Virus record (IMG/VR): IMGVR_UViG_3300042882_000576
Coordinates: 1-38,225 of that record
Source: a virus
Length of the DNA: 38,225 nucleotides
Direction: 5' to 3' (one strand)
Shown here: piece after piece, positions 23,466 through 30,836 of the stretch
Layout of the letters: the number at the start of each line of letters is the position of its first letter
How positions within the stretch are numbered: position 1 is the stretch's first letter
Program-made: the position numbers and the translations under genes
The notes under the pieces: model-generated
Databases searched by the model: none
What the model was told of the DNA's origin: nothing
The model's input: the letters and a program-made list of their open reading frames with translations, nothing else

Positions 23466-23824
23466 GACTGGCCTCCAATCGTCTTGGCGATGCGCTCGGG
23501 AACGGCCGACTTGTCGAGGCGGTGGTAGACGCCCTCTTCCAACTGCGGCTTTTCGCGCGGGTTGTGGTCGCGCCGGGACTGATCCGCCCGCTTCTTGCTG
23601 TTGTAGGTCGGGGTGAACTCGCCCGGATCGACCTCGCGGACGTTGTGAACTTTCATCTCCTCGCGGCGCTCGCTGCGGCTGGTGATCTCCTTGCCGGAGA
23701 GGGGTGACTTGTAGGTCACGTCTTTGACCACCACGGGAGAGCAGACGCGGTCGGGAGCCTGCATGGGCTCGCCTGTGGATTTGTCGATCCACATGCCATC
23801 GGGGGCCATGCGATAGCGGCTCAC
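23462..23824 (-). CDS. Conserved-type head-block protein, unknown
   Basis: A 120-residue basic protein opening MSRYRMAPDGMWIDKSTGEP, a pattern met in small proteins near portal genes of podoviruses. A second conserved-looking piece is KDVTYKSPLSGKEITSRSER, and the charged end is disordered-looking. It starts with GTG 23824 overlapping the stop of the 60-residue gene (GTGA). The N-terminal short strand pair could be a small metal- or nucleic-acid-binding unit, but only one cysteine is present, so it is not a classical zinc ribbon. Function unknown. Confidence 0.6.
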   Translation of the reverse strand: MSRYRMAPDGMWIDKSTGEPMQAPDRVCSPVVVKDVTYKSPLSGKEITSRSERREEMKVHNVREVDPGEFTPTYNSKKRADQSRRDHNPREKPQLEEGVYHRLDKSAVPERIAKTIGGQS

Positions 23825-24003
23825 GGTGCGCGTTCCTCGCTTCGGAAGGTTATCGACGGAAGGGGGTTACCGTCCCACTGGCACAAATCCGCAGTAGCGC
23901 GCTCGGTTTCTCGGCGGCGAACCTCGGCTATGATTTTGGCAACGCCTGCGGCCCACTCTGCCTCCGGCGAGTTGTAGTTGCGCGGGCGTAGCGAACTGCT
24001 CAT
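23821..24003 (-). CDS. 60-aa head-block protein, unknown
   Basis: A 60-residue protein from the ATG at 24003 (MSSSLRPRNYNSPEAEWAAG), with one amphipathic helix (VAKIIAEVRRRETERATADL) and a short tail. The start overlaps the stop of the 61-residue gene by one base (TGATG). The reading frame continues upstream, but that part reads inside the neighbouring gene and looks non-coding. No function can be suggested beyond membership of the portal-scaffold interval. Confidence 0.55.
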   Translation of the reverse strand: MSSSLRPRNYNSPEAEWAAGVAKIIAEVRRRETERATADLCQWDGNPLPSITFRSEERAP

Positions 24004-24188
24004 CACTGGACCTCCGGCGCGAGATAGGCGTCCGCTACGTCGGGCTCGATCCGCCACCCAAGGTCGTTCTCCCAGCGGTCGATGTTGCGATGGCGCGGGC
24101 CGAAGCTGCGGAACTCTGCGCGCCACGCTTCCCAAGCGGTCTTGCTCATCGGCATCCACGTCGGGCGCTCGTATTTGTTCGGGCTCAC
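24003..24188 (-). CDS. 61-aa head-block protein, unknown
   Basis: A 61-residue, aromatic-rich protein (MSPNKYERPTWMPMSKTAWE, AWRAEFRSFGPRHRNIDRWE). The GTG start at 24188 overlaps the portal stop (GTGA), and the stop overlaps the next start. High Trp and Arg content suggests protein or nucleic-acid contacts. It is a possible portal- or terminase-associated accessory protein. No family was recognised. Confidence 0.55.
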   Translation of the reverse strand: MSPNKYERPTWMPMSKTAWEAWRAEFRSFGPRHRNIDRWENDLGWRIEPDVADAYLAPEVQ

Positions 24189-26209
24189 TTGTCCGCCTCC
24201 GGCTTCTTCGCCGCCTGTTTGGCCTTCAGAGCCTCCATGTTGATCTGGTGGCCGAACTGCTGGGCCTGCGCGTTGTTCGCCATGCCCTCGCGCTGCATCT
24301 GCAGTTCCGCGCCCTTCATCTGGATTTCGGCGCTCATCTGCTGCTGCGCGAGCCCGGCCTTGACCTGCTCGACCTGGACCTGCTGGCCAAGCTTCTGCTG
24401 CTCAAGTTGGGCCTTCTGCTGGTTCAGCGCGGCGTCGGCCTGCATCTTCTCCATGTCCATGCCGTGCTTGGCCTGCGCGCCCTGCATGTCCATCTGGGCT
24501 TTCGCCATGTCGGCTTCCGCCTTGACCTTGGCGGCCTCGGCTTTGGGATCAGGCGCGGGCGGCTGCGGCGGCTGCTTGGCCTGCTCCTCCAGGAACTTAA
24601 CCCACTCGTCCATGGTGGTTTCAGCCTCGCGGCCCAGCTTGAAGTTGCGGGCGAAGGAGGCGAGCAGCTTGACCGCGATGGGGCCGGGCATCATGCCCGC
24701 CTGCACCGCAGGGCCAACCGACTGGATATACGTGCCAAAGCCGGTCACGAAGCCGGAGACGTTCTCCTGGGCCCGCGCAAGGTCGGCGCGGATGGTCGAA
24801 TCCGTCTCGATCTCGATTACGAACTCGCGCCGCAGGTCGCCGCCCTTGAGCAACTGCACCTGCTCCGGCGTCAACTGCACGCCCGTCATGGCGGTGATTT
24901 CTGCGGGTTCCATAATGCCGGAAATCAGGTCCGCCATCATGCGGTACAGATCGCGGGCGTAACGCTGGACGCTGGCTTGCGCCTCCTGCAGCCGTAGCGA
25001 GCCCCACTGTGCCTTGATCTGCTGGGCCGTGGCCGTCTCGCTGGCCTGGGTCGAGCCTCTGAGGATGTCGGCAACGCCAGTCAGTTCGTAGAGCTGGTTT
25101 TTAGCCTGCTCGCGGGCAACGTAGAGCGTCTCCACCAGCTTGGCGGCGTCGGCCACCGGCATCATCCAGACGGCTTTCTCGATGCCGCCCTGCTGCATGG
25201 AGCGGGCCGGATCGTCCGCCGCCGCGAGTTGGCCGTCCTCCAGCCCTTCCAGCTTCTCCACCAGCCCGGAGAAGACCCCATCATACAATCCGCGCCACTT
25301 CATAACCTTGACGATCTTGGAAATACGCTCGGTGAGCGTGTCCACCTCGTCGGCCAGCGGCTTCCAGATCGTGAACTCACAGACCGGCACCAGATTGTCG
25401 CTGGTCTTCACGGCATACAGCGGCTCGGGCACGCAGAAGAAATCCCGCAGTCCATAGCCGTCATCGTTGACCAGCAACGGGCCATCCTTGAACGACTCGG
25501 CAATAAAGATTTGCTTGCCGGTCGCCTTATCCCAAATCTCCCACCCCAGCGCTCGCTTGAACATCTCCGGCGGGTCTTCGCTGTTGTCGCCGGTCTTGGC
25601 CTCCATGAGGGTGGCGTCGAGGGTGACTTCGCGTCCGTACTTGGGGCTCAGTTCGATCAGTTCGTCGCGTGTCCAGCGGTGCCGAAACGCGATCCACGGC
25701 ACGTCGCGCCACATCTTCGCGGGGCCGCGCCGGAAGTCGTCCCAGACCACGGGCTCGCACTCGATGCGCTTGGAGCCGTTCGGCCCCTTCACAATCCGCA
25801 GGCGGGTCACGCCACGGCCTGCAAGCTGCCGGTCCTTTACTGCGGCTTCCATGCAGGCGTTGAAGTCGTACAGTTCAGCCTGGATCGAGATTGCCCGCTC
25901 CAGCGCCATGGATACGTTCTTTCCGTCCGGGTCGTTGTCGCCAAAGCGGCGGCGCACATCCGGCACCGGCTCACTGTTGTAGAGCGCGGGCACCGTCGTC
26001 TGCGTGTTCGCAAACAGAATGTTGAACTGGTTTGGCTTGCTTGACCGATAGCGTCGGATGGTCTTGTCCGCGTCCTCGCGCCACGACTTCTCGTCCTTGC
26101 CCGCCATGTCGATGGCCGACATCCAATTCTTTGTGAACTCGGTCGGAGAGCCCGCAAACTCCTGCTGGGTCTCAATCGTTGCCGAGCCCTGTACTTCTGC
26201 CTCGCTCAT
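24185..26209 (-). CDS. Portal protein, P22-like with C-terminal coiled coil
   Basis: A 674-residue portal, the dodecameric ring through which DNA is packaged and ejected. N-terminal FTKNWMSAIDMAGKDEKSWR and the following RRYRSSKPNQFNILFANTQT resemble the wing region of P22-like portals. The middle includes VCEFTIWKPLADEVDTLTER and the long helix of the crown/stem (WGSLRLQEAQASVQRYARDL). From about 545 to 674 it is a Gln/Met/Ala/Lys-rich coiled coil (MDMQGAQAKHGMDMEKMQAD, QKAQLEQQKLGQQVQVEQVK), which recalls the helical barrel of P22 portal. Start and stop overlap the terminase and the next small gene. Confidence 0.88.
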   Translation of the reverse strand: MSEAEVQGSATIETQQEFAGSPTEFTKNWMSAIDMAGKDEKSWREDADKTIRRYRSSKPNQFNILFANTQTTVPALYNSEPVPDVRRRFGDNDPDGKNVSMALERAISIQAELYDFNACMEAAVKDRQLAGRGVTRLRIVKGPNGSKRIECEPVVWDDFRRGPAKMWRDVPWIAFRHRWTRDELIELSPKYGREVTLDATLMEAKTGDNSEDPPEMFKRALGWEIWDKATGKQIFIAESFKDGPLLVNDDGYGLRDFFCVPEPLYAVKTSDNLVPVCEFTIWKPLADEVDTLTERISKIVKVMKWRGLYDGVFSGLVEKLEGLEDGQLAAADDPARSMQQGGIEKAVWMMPVADAAKLVETLYVAREQAKNQLYELTGVADILRGSTQASETATAQQIKAQWGSLRLQEAQASVQRYARDLYRMMADLISGIMEPAEITAMTGVQLTPEQVQLLKGGDLRREFVIEIETDSTIRADLARAQENVSGFVTGFGTYIQSVGPAVQAGMMPGPIAVKLLASFARNFKLGREAETTMDEWVKFLEEQAKQPPQPPAPDPKAEAAKVKAEADMAKAQMDMQGAQAKHGMDMEKMQADAALNQQKAQLEQQKLGQQVQVEQVKAGLAQQQMSAEIQMKGAELQMQREGMANNAQAQQFGHQINMEALKAKQAAKKPEADK

Positions 26210-27567
26210 TGCGCCTCCAGTCGGCGGCGACGCTTGCGCTCCACCATTTCACGGAATGTCAGGTTGCTTGTGATCGTGCCGTCGGGCTGGCCTATGTAGA
26301 CTTCGGCCTTGGGCTTCGGGATCGGCACGGCGGCTTTCAGGACGCGCCAGCCAATGGCCAGATAACGGAAGGCGTCGGCCGGGTTAGACGCCCAATTGTG
26401 GAGCGGCCGGGGCTTAAATACCTTGCGCTCCTCATCGAACTCGGCGCGGTACTGCTTCAGGCCCTCGATGCCATCAGCGCAGCGCACGCGGTCAAAGCGG
26501 CACTGCGGGATGGTCAGGCGCGCAGCCTGGATGCCGTCCATAAGGCCGTGAGCGGGCACGAGGTCGGGTTTCAAACCCAGCCGTGTGATCGTCTCGACGC
26601 GCGTGCGGCCTGTGCCCCATTCCGTGACCTTGGCGTCGTGAGGGACCATGGCGAAGCCTAGTTCGTAGCCGCCCTCGGTCGCGCGCTGGTTCAGCACATC
26701 CACGTAATGCTCGGCGCCGACGCCCGATGCCTCGTAGAAGTCCACCACGTTGATGCCGCCGGCCATCACCTGAAAGAACCAGATGGCCGTCGTGTCCTTC
26801 ACGCCCAAGTCCCACGCCGTATAGACGGGCAGGCTGGGGTCCACGGGCACGTCGCAGATCCGGCCCTCGCGGTCCGCCTGCGCCATCTCCTTACCCCAGA
26901 ACGCGCCCTGGATAGCCGCCTCAAACGAGCATTCGAACTCCTGCTCGTATTGCTCCGGCGTCATCATCTTGCGGGCGGCTTCAAGTTCCTCTGCCGCCAC
27001 AAGGCCGGTTTCGGAGGCCCGGAGAAGCACGCCGTACCAGTCGTTGTCGTTCTGGGCTAACTGCCAGTAGTCGTAGAAATCGTTGTGGCCTCGGGGCGTT
27101 CCGATGATGGTGAGGGAGCCGCGCCGATCTGAAAGCGCCGGGCGGATAATCTCCGGCAGAACTCGCGGGCGCATGTCGGCAAACTCATCAAGGACGCAGT
27201 CATCAAGATATATGCCGCGCATTCCATCGGGGTTGTCTGCTCCGTAGAGCCTGACACGCCCGCCATTGGGCAGATCCACGCGCAGTTCTGACTCATTGGC
27301 CTCTGCCCCTGGAATGACCCGCGTAAACTCCTTGAGGTAGGCCCACGCCACGTCCTTGGCCTGCTTGTAGAGCGGGGCAACATAAGCGCAGCGCGGGTTG
27401 GGCCTGTCACAGGTTAGAGCCGACCGGATAAGCTGATTCACGGTCGCCACGGTCTTGCCGGCGCGGCGGTGGGCCACGATCACGCGCCAGCGCTTGCTGC
27501 TCTCATGGAACGGCAGGAAGGCCCGGCGCGGGCTATAGGGGATGGTTACTCGCTGGGCGATAGCCAT
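26206..27567 (-). CDS. Terminase large subunit
   Basis: A 453-residue packaging motor. The ATPase domain has Walker A AHRRAGKT (32-39), Walker B YLDDCVLDEFA (120-130; catalytic Asp-Glu 127-128) and the coupling motif IGTPRG (155-160). The nuclease domain has the RNase H-like first Asp at 253 (YTAWDLGVKD), with later acidic residues at VPHDAKV and ASNPADAFRYL. The length is typical. It overlaps the small subunit by 22 bp and the portal by 4 bp (ATGA). In view of the apparent circular permutation it is probably a headful-type enzyme, but the nuclease family cannot be fixed without alignment. Confidence 0.93.
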   Translation of the reverse strand: MAIAQRVTIPYSPRRAFLPFHESSKRWRVIVAHRRAGKTVATVNQLIRSALTCDRPNPRCAYVAPLYKQAKDVAWAYLKEFTRVIPGAEANESELRVDLPNGGRVRLYGADNPDGMRGIYLDDCVLDEFADMRPRVLPEIIRPALSDRRGSLTIIGTPRGHNDFYDYWQLAQNDNDWYGVLLRASETGLVAAEELEAARKMMTPEQYEQEFECSFEAAIQGAFWGKEMAQADREGRICDVPVDPSLPVYTAWDLGVKDTTAIWFFQVMAGGINVVDFYEASGVGAEHYVDVLNQRATEGGYELGFAMVPHDAKVTEWGTGRTRVETITRLGLKPDLVPAHGLMDGIQAARLTIPQCRFDRVRCADGIEGLKQYRAEFDEERKVFKPRPLHNWASNPADAFRYLAIGWRVLKAAVPIPKPKAEVYIGQPDGTITSNLTFREMVERKRRRRLEAQ

Positions 27568-27812
27568 GAGATCGCCATTGCGATGGGGCCTCCGCCTTCG
27601 CCCGTGACAGCCTGGGGCACCTTGCCGTGCCCGCGATCCAGCAACTCTTTGATCGCTGCCACACGCGCTGCATCACTGTCGCTGCCACGCATAATGACCG
27701 CAAGTTCTTCCACGGCCTCAGTTGTGTATACCTGCGCCAAAGCCTTGATGTCAGCGGTGGCCTTGTTGGGCGTGCCTTTCTTCCGGCCGCCGGTTTTCCT
27801 TCCGGACGCCAT
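27546..27812 (-). CDS. Terminase small subunit-like protein
   Basis: An 88-residue protein: GRKTGGRKKGTPNKATADIK at the N-terminus is a Lys/Arg-rich motif found in DUF5681-type small proteins directly before terminase genes. The rest is a helical pair (YTTEAVEELAVIMRGSDSDA, then AIKELLDRGHGKVPQAVTGE). This matches the DNA-recognition small subunit in many phages of Alphaproteobacteria. The ATG is immediately after the TAG of the GIY-YIG gene and the end overlaps the large subunit. Its pac-site target is not visible. Confidence 0.8.
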   Translation of the reverse strand: MASGRKTGGRKKGTPNKATADIKALAQVYTTEAVEELAVIMRGSDSDAARVAAIKELLDRGHGKVPQAVTGEGGGPIAMAISWLSPSE

Positions 27813-28358
27813 CTAAACCGGTCTACTTTCGACGGGGCCGGGCATGCCGTAGGGGATGCCCTTACCCAAAATCCCCGCCGCCCACTCACGCCCCCGGCGG
27901 GTCAGTATCTCCGCAAATCTCTCGCCCATCGCCTTGGCAAACGACGCCGGGACCGGGTGCCATTGCTGACCGAACCACATTCGGGACGCGGCAGTAAAGC
28001 CATTGGTCTTTAGGCCGATTTGCGCGAGGACTGGCAGCAACGTCCTGTCACGATATGCCTCTGCGTCAAAGCCAGCCCCGGTCGTCCAGTTTGTGAGGTT
28101 GTCGGAGCCGATCTCGGCAATGCGTGCTGATTCCGCAGCGTAGGCTTCTGCCTCATCATCAAATCTGGCGAGAATGCGCTTCTCAACCGTTAGGCCGTCC
28201 GCCCATATCTCTTTAATGCGGTCGAAACGACCCAGTTCCGCACCAGCCTTAGCGTCTTTTTCGTGCTGATGGACGCGCTTACCCGATCCCTTCCCGACAT
28301 AGAACGGGCGGCCGTCGCGTGGGTCGATCAGCTCATAGACGTAGTATTTGGCTGGCAA
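27813..28358 (-). CDS. GIY-YIG nuclease-like protein (TTG start)
   Basis: A 181-residue protein whose N-terminal 100 residues match the LEM-3-like GIY-YIG endonuclease fold: YYVYELID (5-12, for GIY), FYVGKG (19-24, for YIG), Arg28 in GKRVH, and downstream Glu residues (for example EAYAAESARIAE). The C-terminal part (about 105-181) is unassigned and may be a DNA-recognition or structural unit. The start is TTG at 28358, with AGAGGT upstream as ribosome site, and that site lies in a hairpin. It stands directly before the terminases, a place often held by HNH or homing-type nucleases. Function (homing, packaging aid or anti-competitor) is open. Confidence 0.78.
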   Translation of the reverse strand: MPAKYYVYELIDPRDGRPFYVGKGSGKRVHQHEKDAKAGAELGRFDRIKEIWADGLTVEKRILARFDDEAEAYAAESARIAEIGSDNLTNWTTGAGFDAEAYRDRTLLPVLAQIGLKTNGFTAASRMWFGQQWHPVPASFAKAMGERFAEILTRRGREWAAGILGKGIPYGMPGPVESRPV

Positions 28359-28385
28359 CCGCTAACCTCTTGAGGTGTAACGGTT
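28357..28385 (-). promoter_or_regulatory. Hairpin masking the ribosome binding site of the GIY-YIG gene
   Basis: On the minus strand the leader folds as AACCG...CGGTT (28381-28385 with 28357-28361) enclosing ACCTC/GAGGT (28372-28376 with 28365-28369). The inner arm GAGGT is part of the Shine-Dalgarno sequence (AGAGGT) of the TTG-started gene, and the outer arm reaches the start codon. Weak start plus masked ribosome site would keep translation low unless the structure opens. The structure is visible in the sequence; the regulatory effect is inferred. Confidence 0.5.
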
Positions 28386-28396
28386 TCCCATAGGCG

Positions 28397-28615
28397 TCAA
28401 AGTGACATGGAAAAGTCAAGCCCTGCGGCGTCGGCGAGGAGCCAATCTCTGCGGCTCCAGTGCGCGCGGTTCTGGTAAGCACAGATCCCGAGGGCGCGGC
28501 GGTACTCTCGCACAGTGCGGACGGAGAAGCCAGTGGCGCCGGCAATCTCGCTGTCCGGGCGTCCTTCCATCCTCTTCAGTGTCTCGGAGTCGGAGGGGGA
28601 CCAGGGGCGTCTCAT
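28397..28615 (-). CDS. Small helix-turn-helix protein
   Basis: A 72-residue protein: DSETLKRMEGRPDSEIAGAT and GFSVRTVREYRRALGI form a sigma-factor/transposase-like helix-turn-helix (about 10-45). A Trp-rich C-terminal part (RAHWSRRDWLLADAAGLDFS) follows. It has an ATG with CAGGA upstream. Small proteins of this kind near terminases are often transcription factors for late genes, and a late regulator is the most attractive guess here. Nothing in the sequence proves it. Confidence 0.65.
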   Translation of the reverse strand: MRRPWSPSDSETLKRMEGRPDSEIAGATGFSVRTVREYRRALGICAYQNRAHWSRRDWLLADAAGLDFSMSL

Positions 28616-28658
28616 TGGGGTGTCCTGACCTTTCCTGTGGCTGAGTCGGCGCCATCGG

Positions 28659-29009
28659 TTACGGGCGCTGCGTGAGGATGCGTCCGGTGTTCATCTGCAC
28701 CGTGACGGCGCGGTCGTCCCACAGCTCGACCATGCCGTAATCCTTCTCGCAGGTGACGGCGAGACGCGGCAGGCCGTGGCTCTCCAGCCAATCCTGAATG
28801 GCGCTGGAGATAGTCGCCTTGTCCGCCTCATGGCGACCGGCCAGTCCGGAAACGCGCGCCGTCATGATGCGCACTTCCGTACCTTTGGCGACCCACTCCC
28901 GGACGCGATCCATCATCGGTACAATGGGCTCGCCAATGTGCGTTTCGCCCTTCCACCCGCCGTACGTTGCGAGGGTTCCGTCAAGATCAACGCCAATCCA
29001 GCCGCTCAT
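28659..29009 (-). CDS. HAD-superfamily phosphatase
   Basis: A 116-residue HAD-type hydrolase: motif I VDLDGTLA (7-14; nucleophile Asp8 and Asp10), motif II EVRIMTARV with its Thr, and motif IV VELWDDRAV. The Lys of motif III is probably in CEKDYG. Size and motifs fit small phage phosphatases of the nucleotidase or polynucleotide-phosphatase type, so nucleotide metabolism or DNA-end repair is likely. The frame is open upstream to 29096, but the ATG at 29009 has AAGGA upstream. It stands between the replication and packaging blocks. Confidence 0.85.
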   Translation of the reverse strand: MSGWIGVDLDGTLATYGGWKGETHIGEPIVPMMDRVREWVAKGTEVRIMTARVSGLAGRHEADKATISSAIQDWLESHGLPRLAVTCEKDYGMVELWDDRAVTVQMNTGRILTQRP

Positions 29010-29067
29010 TAGTCGTTCCTTTCGTTGCAAAACTCGATGGGTGTGAGCGAAGCGAACCAGATCATCC

Positions 29068-29250
29068 TCACTGCATCGCCTCCACTTCGTCGGCAAAGCA
29101 CTTCAGCGTTTTGGCCTCGCCGTTGTGGAAATAACGGACCTCTATAGTCCAGCCCTCGGCATCCAAGATCACGCTAATCACGCGCGCGGGTATGCTCTCC
29201 ATCGGCTCAATGGTGACGCGCTGGCCTATCGTAAACTGCGGGACGCTCAC
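29068..29250 (-). CDS. 60-aa protein, unknown
   Basis: A 60-residue beta-rich protein (VPQFTIGQRVTIEPMESIPA, then RVISVILDAEGWTIEVRYFH and a C-terminal AKTLKCFADEVEAMQ). It looks like a small SH3-like or barrel domain. The GTG at 29250 overlaps the stop of the replication gene (GTGA). The upstream open frame to 29382 is not supported. Small proteins of this type are common after phage replication genes, but no function is known. Confidence 0.6.
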   Translation of the reverse strand: MSVPQFTIGQRVTIEPMESIPARVISVILDAEGWTIEVRYFHNGEAKTLKCFADEVEAMQ

Positions 29251-30074
29251 TGCATCGCCTCCTGCCGCCACTGGTTGAGGGAAGAGGTGGGAGCCCTGCA
29301 TCCAGGCTCGGTCGGATCTGGCCCCCAATCGCCTCGGTTCCAGAACTTGCCGGGGCGCCAGCCACGCAGGCGGGCGTTCCACTGGCCGTCTCCGTCGCGG
29401 GAGGTCGGCAAACCCTCTGTACGGTCAAATTTACCGGCCTGCGGGCGACGAAAATTGCTCTCGTTCCGACACCAGTACTGAAAGCCCTTGTCCCAATCGA
29501 GCGCAAGCGTGCCTTTGGACTGATGGTGCAAGCGGAACCGTGCGGCGGTGTCGGCTGGGTCTGCACAGCCCTGCGCTCTGGCGTATTCCAGTTGCTCGGC
29601 AGTCGGAGCCCAATCTTCCGGCAACTTCGACTTGCGCTTTGCCTTCCCGCCATCGGCGGAACAATCGTTAGATTGTTTTTCCTTTCCTTCCCTTTCCTTT
29701 CCTTCCCTTCCTACCTGCGCGTCACTGACGCGTGCCTGACGCGTGCCTGACGCGTCGTCGTCTGGGCTTGGTAGGGTCGATGCAGCCTCGCGCGGATTGA
29801 CGTGCTGGTGCTTTAGGAAGGTGGGGATATGCGCCAGGGTATCGCCATACATGACGACTAGTCCGGCATCCCTTAGTTCCTCGCAGACAGTTTCGATCTC
29901 GCAGTCATCTTCCGGCAAATAGCGGCGCTTGAACGTGCGCGGCGCCCAGACAAGCCGCCCTTCCCTGTCGGCCTCGCACCACAAGCCGACGTAGAGCAGC
30001 CGGGCAAGCGGGCTCAGTGAACAGGTGTCATCGCTGGTGAAGAACTCCGGCTTTATGGTTCTGATCCTAGCCAT
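29247..30074 (-). CDS. Replication protein (O-like initiator)
   Basis: A 275-residue protein. Its first 85 residues (MARIRTIKPEFFTSDDTCSL, SPLARLLYVGLWCEADREGR, KRRYLPEDDCEIETVCEELR) form the winged-helix type N-terminus that is widespread in phage replication initiators and primosome-type proteins. A low-complexity linker (GREGKEREGKEKQ) follows, then a C-terminal helical domain (APTAEQLEYARAQGCADPAD) of the helicase-loader type and a tail rich in Trp. It is encoded with iteron-like repeats inside the gene, as in lambda O. It overlaps the 89-residue gene upstream and the 60-residue gene downstream. Confidence 0.78.
   Translation of the reverse strand: MARIRTIKPEFFTSDDTCSLSPLARLLYVGLWCEADREGRLVWAPRTFKRRYLPEDDCEIETVCEELRDAGLVVMYGDTLAHIPTFLKHQHVNPREAASTLPSPDDDASGTRQARVSDAQVGREGKEREGKEKQSNDCSADGGKAKRKSKLPEDWAPTAEQLEYARAQGCADPADTAARFRLHHQSKGTLALDWDKGFQYWCRNESNFRRPQAGKFDRTEGLPTSRDGDGQWNARLRGWRPGKFWNRGDWGPDPTEPGCRAPTSSLNQWRQEAMQ
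29661..29757. other. Putative replication origin: iterons, polypyrimidine tract and inverted repeat
   Basis: Inside the O-like gene, CGCGT is repeated with an exact 11-bp period at 29718, 29729, 29740 and 29751; the last three lie in TGACGCGTGCC-type units (29726-29736, 29737-29747, 29748-29757). Next to them is a 37-base pure pyrimidine run (29676-29712, window strand) and a perfect 6-bp inverted repeat, ACAATC (29661-29666) and GATTGT (29671-29676). Iterons beside an AT-richer purine/pyrimidine-asymmetric tract inside the initiator gene is the lambda ori layout. Confidence 0.6.
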
Positions 30075-30336
30075 TCGCTCCCCTCCTCAACTCGGCGTGC
30101 GCGGCGGCAGAGCCCAGCGCCTTGCGGATCTTCTCGAATAGGCCCGATTCCGGCGTGCCTCGCATCGGCCGCTTGCGCGGCGGGCGGCCTTGGGTCTTGA
30201 CGCAGGAACGGCCCCGCGTGAGTGCTTCCAGCACTTGCGCCTGGAAGGCTGGGTCGTCTTGCATTCTTGCCTTCAAGGCTGCGCTTGTCTTAGCGCGCGT
30301 CTCCGGGGAGGGGCTGAAGCCTTTGGGCCTGGGCAT
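30067..30336 (-). CDS. Small basic DNA-binding-type protein (NUMOD3-like N-terminus)
   Basis: An 89-residue, very basic protein. Residues 3-25 (RPKGFSPSPETRAKTSAALK and following) resemble the NUMOD3 helical DNA-binding motif of homing endonucleases (K-G-x-x-x-S-x-E-T-x-A-K-x-S-A-A-L-K). The rest is Arg/Lys-rich (TQGRPPRKRPMRGTPESGLF). No nuclease domain is present. Its ATG directly follows the TAG of the DUF1064 gene, and its end overlaps the replication gene start. It could load or tether a partner to DNA; a remnant of a homing gene is the alternative. Confidence 0.6.
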   Translation of the reverse strand: MPRPKGFSPSPETRAKTSAALKARMQDDPAFQAQVLEALTRGRSCVKTQGRPPRKRPMRGTPESGLFEKIRKALGSAAAHAELRRGANG

Positions 30337-30690
30337 CTAGCTAATCCTCACATCTATTCCGTGAACGGACTTCATGAGGTGGCGCTTGATGCGCGAGACG
30401 GGCGTGTCGCGGCCTTTGGCGTCCTCGATAATGAAGTGGCCAGCTTTGCCATCAAAATATCGAAAGTCCGCCACATAGCGGAGCGCCGTCTTTTTGCGCT
30501 TCTCGCCGTAAAGGTTGACCGCAGGCGCAAGCACAAAGGTCAACTGCCGCTCTAGCTGGCTGATCTGGCCGCCCTTTTCCAGGGCCTGCAGATCGCGCCA
30601 GCGGTTCGCCTCTCGCACGCTGTCAAACGTGATGCCGTCCACAACGGTCTTGCGGGCACCGTACTTATTGCGCGCCACTATCGCCTCCAC
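30337..30690 (-). CDS. DUF1064-type endonuclease (resolvase-like)
   Basis: A 117-residue protein: NKYGARKTVVDGITFDSVRE (8-27) is the hallmark of DUF1064 phage proteins, which are thought to be PD-(D/E)xK-type endonucleases acting on recombination or replication intermediates. It continues with GQISQLERQLTFVLAP and ALRYVADFRYFDGKAGHFII. The acidic residues and Lys of the putative active site are visible in YVADFRYF and IIEDAKGRDT. It begins with a GTG at 30690 that overlaps the 52-residue gene by 13 bp. Position between replication and methyltransferase genes fits a DNA-processing role. Confidence 0.82.
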   Translation of the reverse strand: MEAIVARNKYGARKTVVDGITFDSVREANRWRDLQALEKGGQISQLERQLTFVLAPAVNLYGEKRKKTALRYVADFRYFDGKAGHFIIEDAKGRDTPVSRIKRHLMKSVHGIDVRIS

Positions 30691-30836
30691 CGCGCTGCGG
30701 CTACAGCAGCAGCACGGGCGGCTATCAGGTCAAAGCGTGCCTTGTGGGAGCGCGTGCGGTTGTATCGAGCCTGGGCCTTGTCGGCTTGAAGCTCGGCAAG
30801 AATTAGCTTCGCGGCGGGGCAACGGCGGCGAGTCAT
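30678..30836 (-). CDS. 52-aa basic helical protein
   Basis: A short gene read from ATG at 30836 to TAG at 30680-30678: starts MTRRRCPAAKLILAELQADK and ends AAAVAAARWRR. It is strongly basic and helical. The ATG overlaps the TGA of the methyltransferase gene (ATGA at 30833-30836), the standard coupling in this genome, and the gene exactly fills the space to the DUF1064 gene. Without it there would be an unexplained 142-bp gap. It could be a DNA- or protein-binding accessory. Family unknown. Confidence 0.65.
   Translation of the reverse strand: MTRRRCPAAKLILAELQADKAQARYNRTRSHKARFDLIAARAAAVAAARWRR

Noticed and set aside
25229-26044. + strand open frame of 271 codons opposite the portal
   Set aside because: It is antisense to a well-supported portal gene and is His/Arg/Leu-rich without domains.
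29661-29680. Short hairpin followed by T5 as a + strand terminator
   Set aside because: The 6-bp AT-rich stem is weak and no + strand gene ends there; it fits better as part of the origin-like region.
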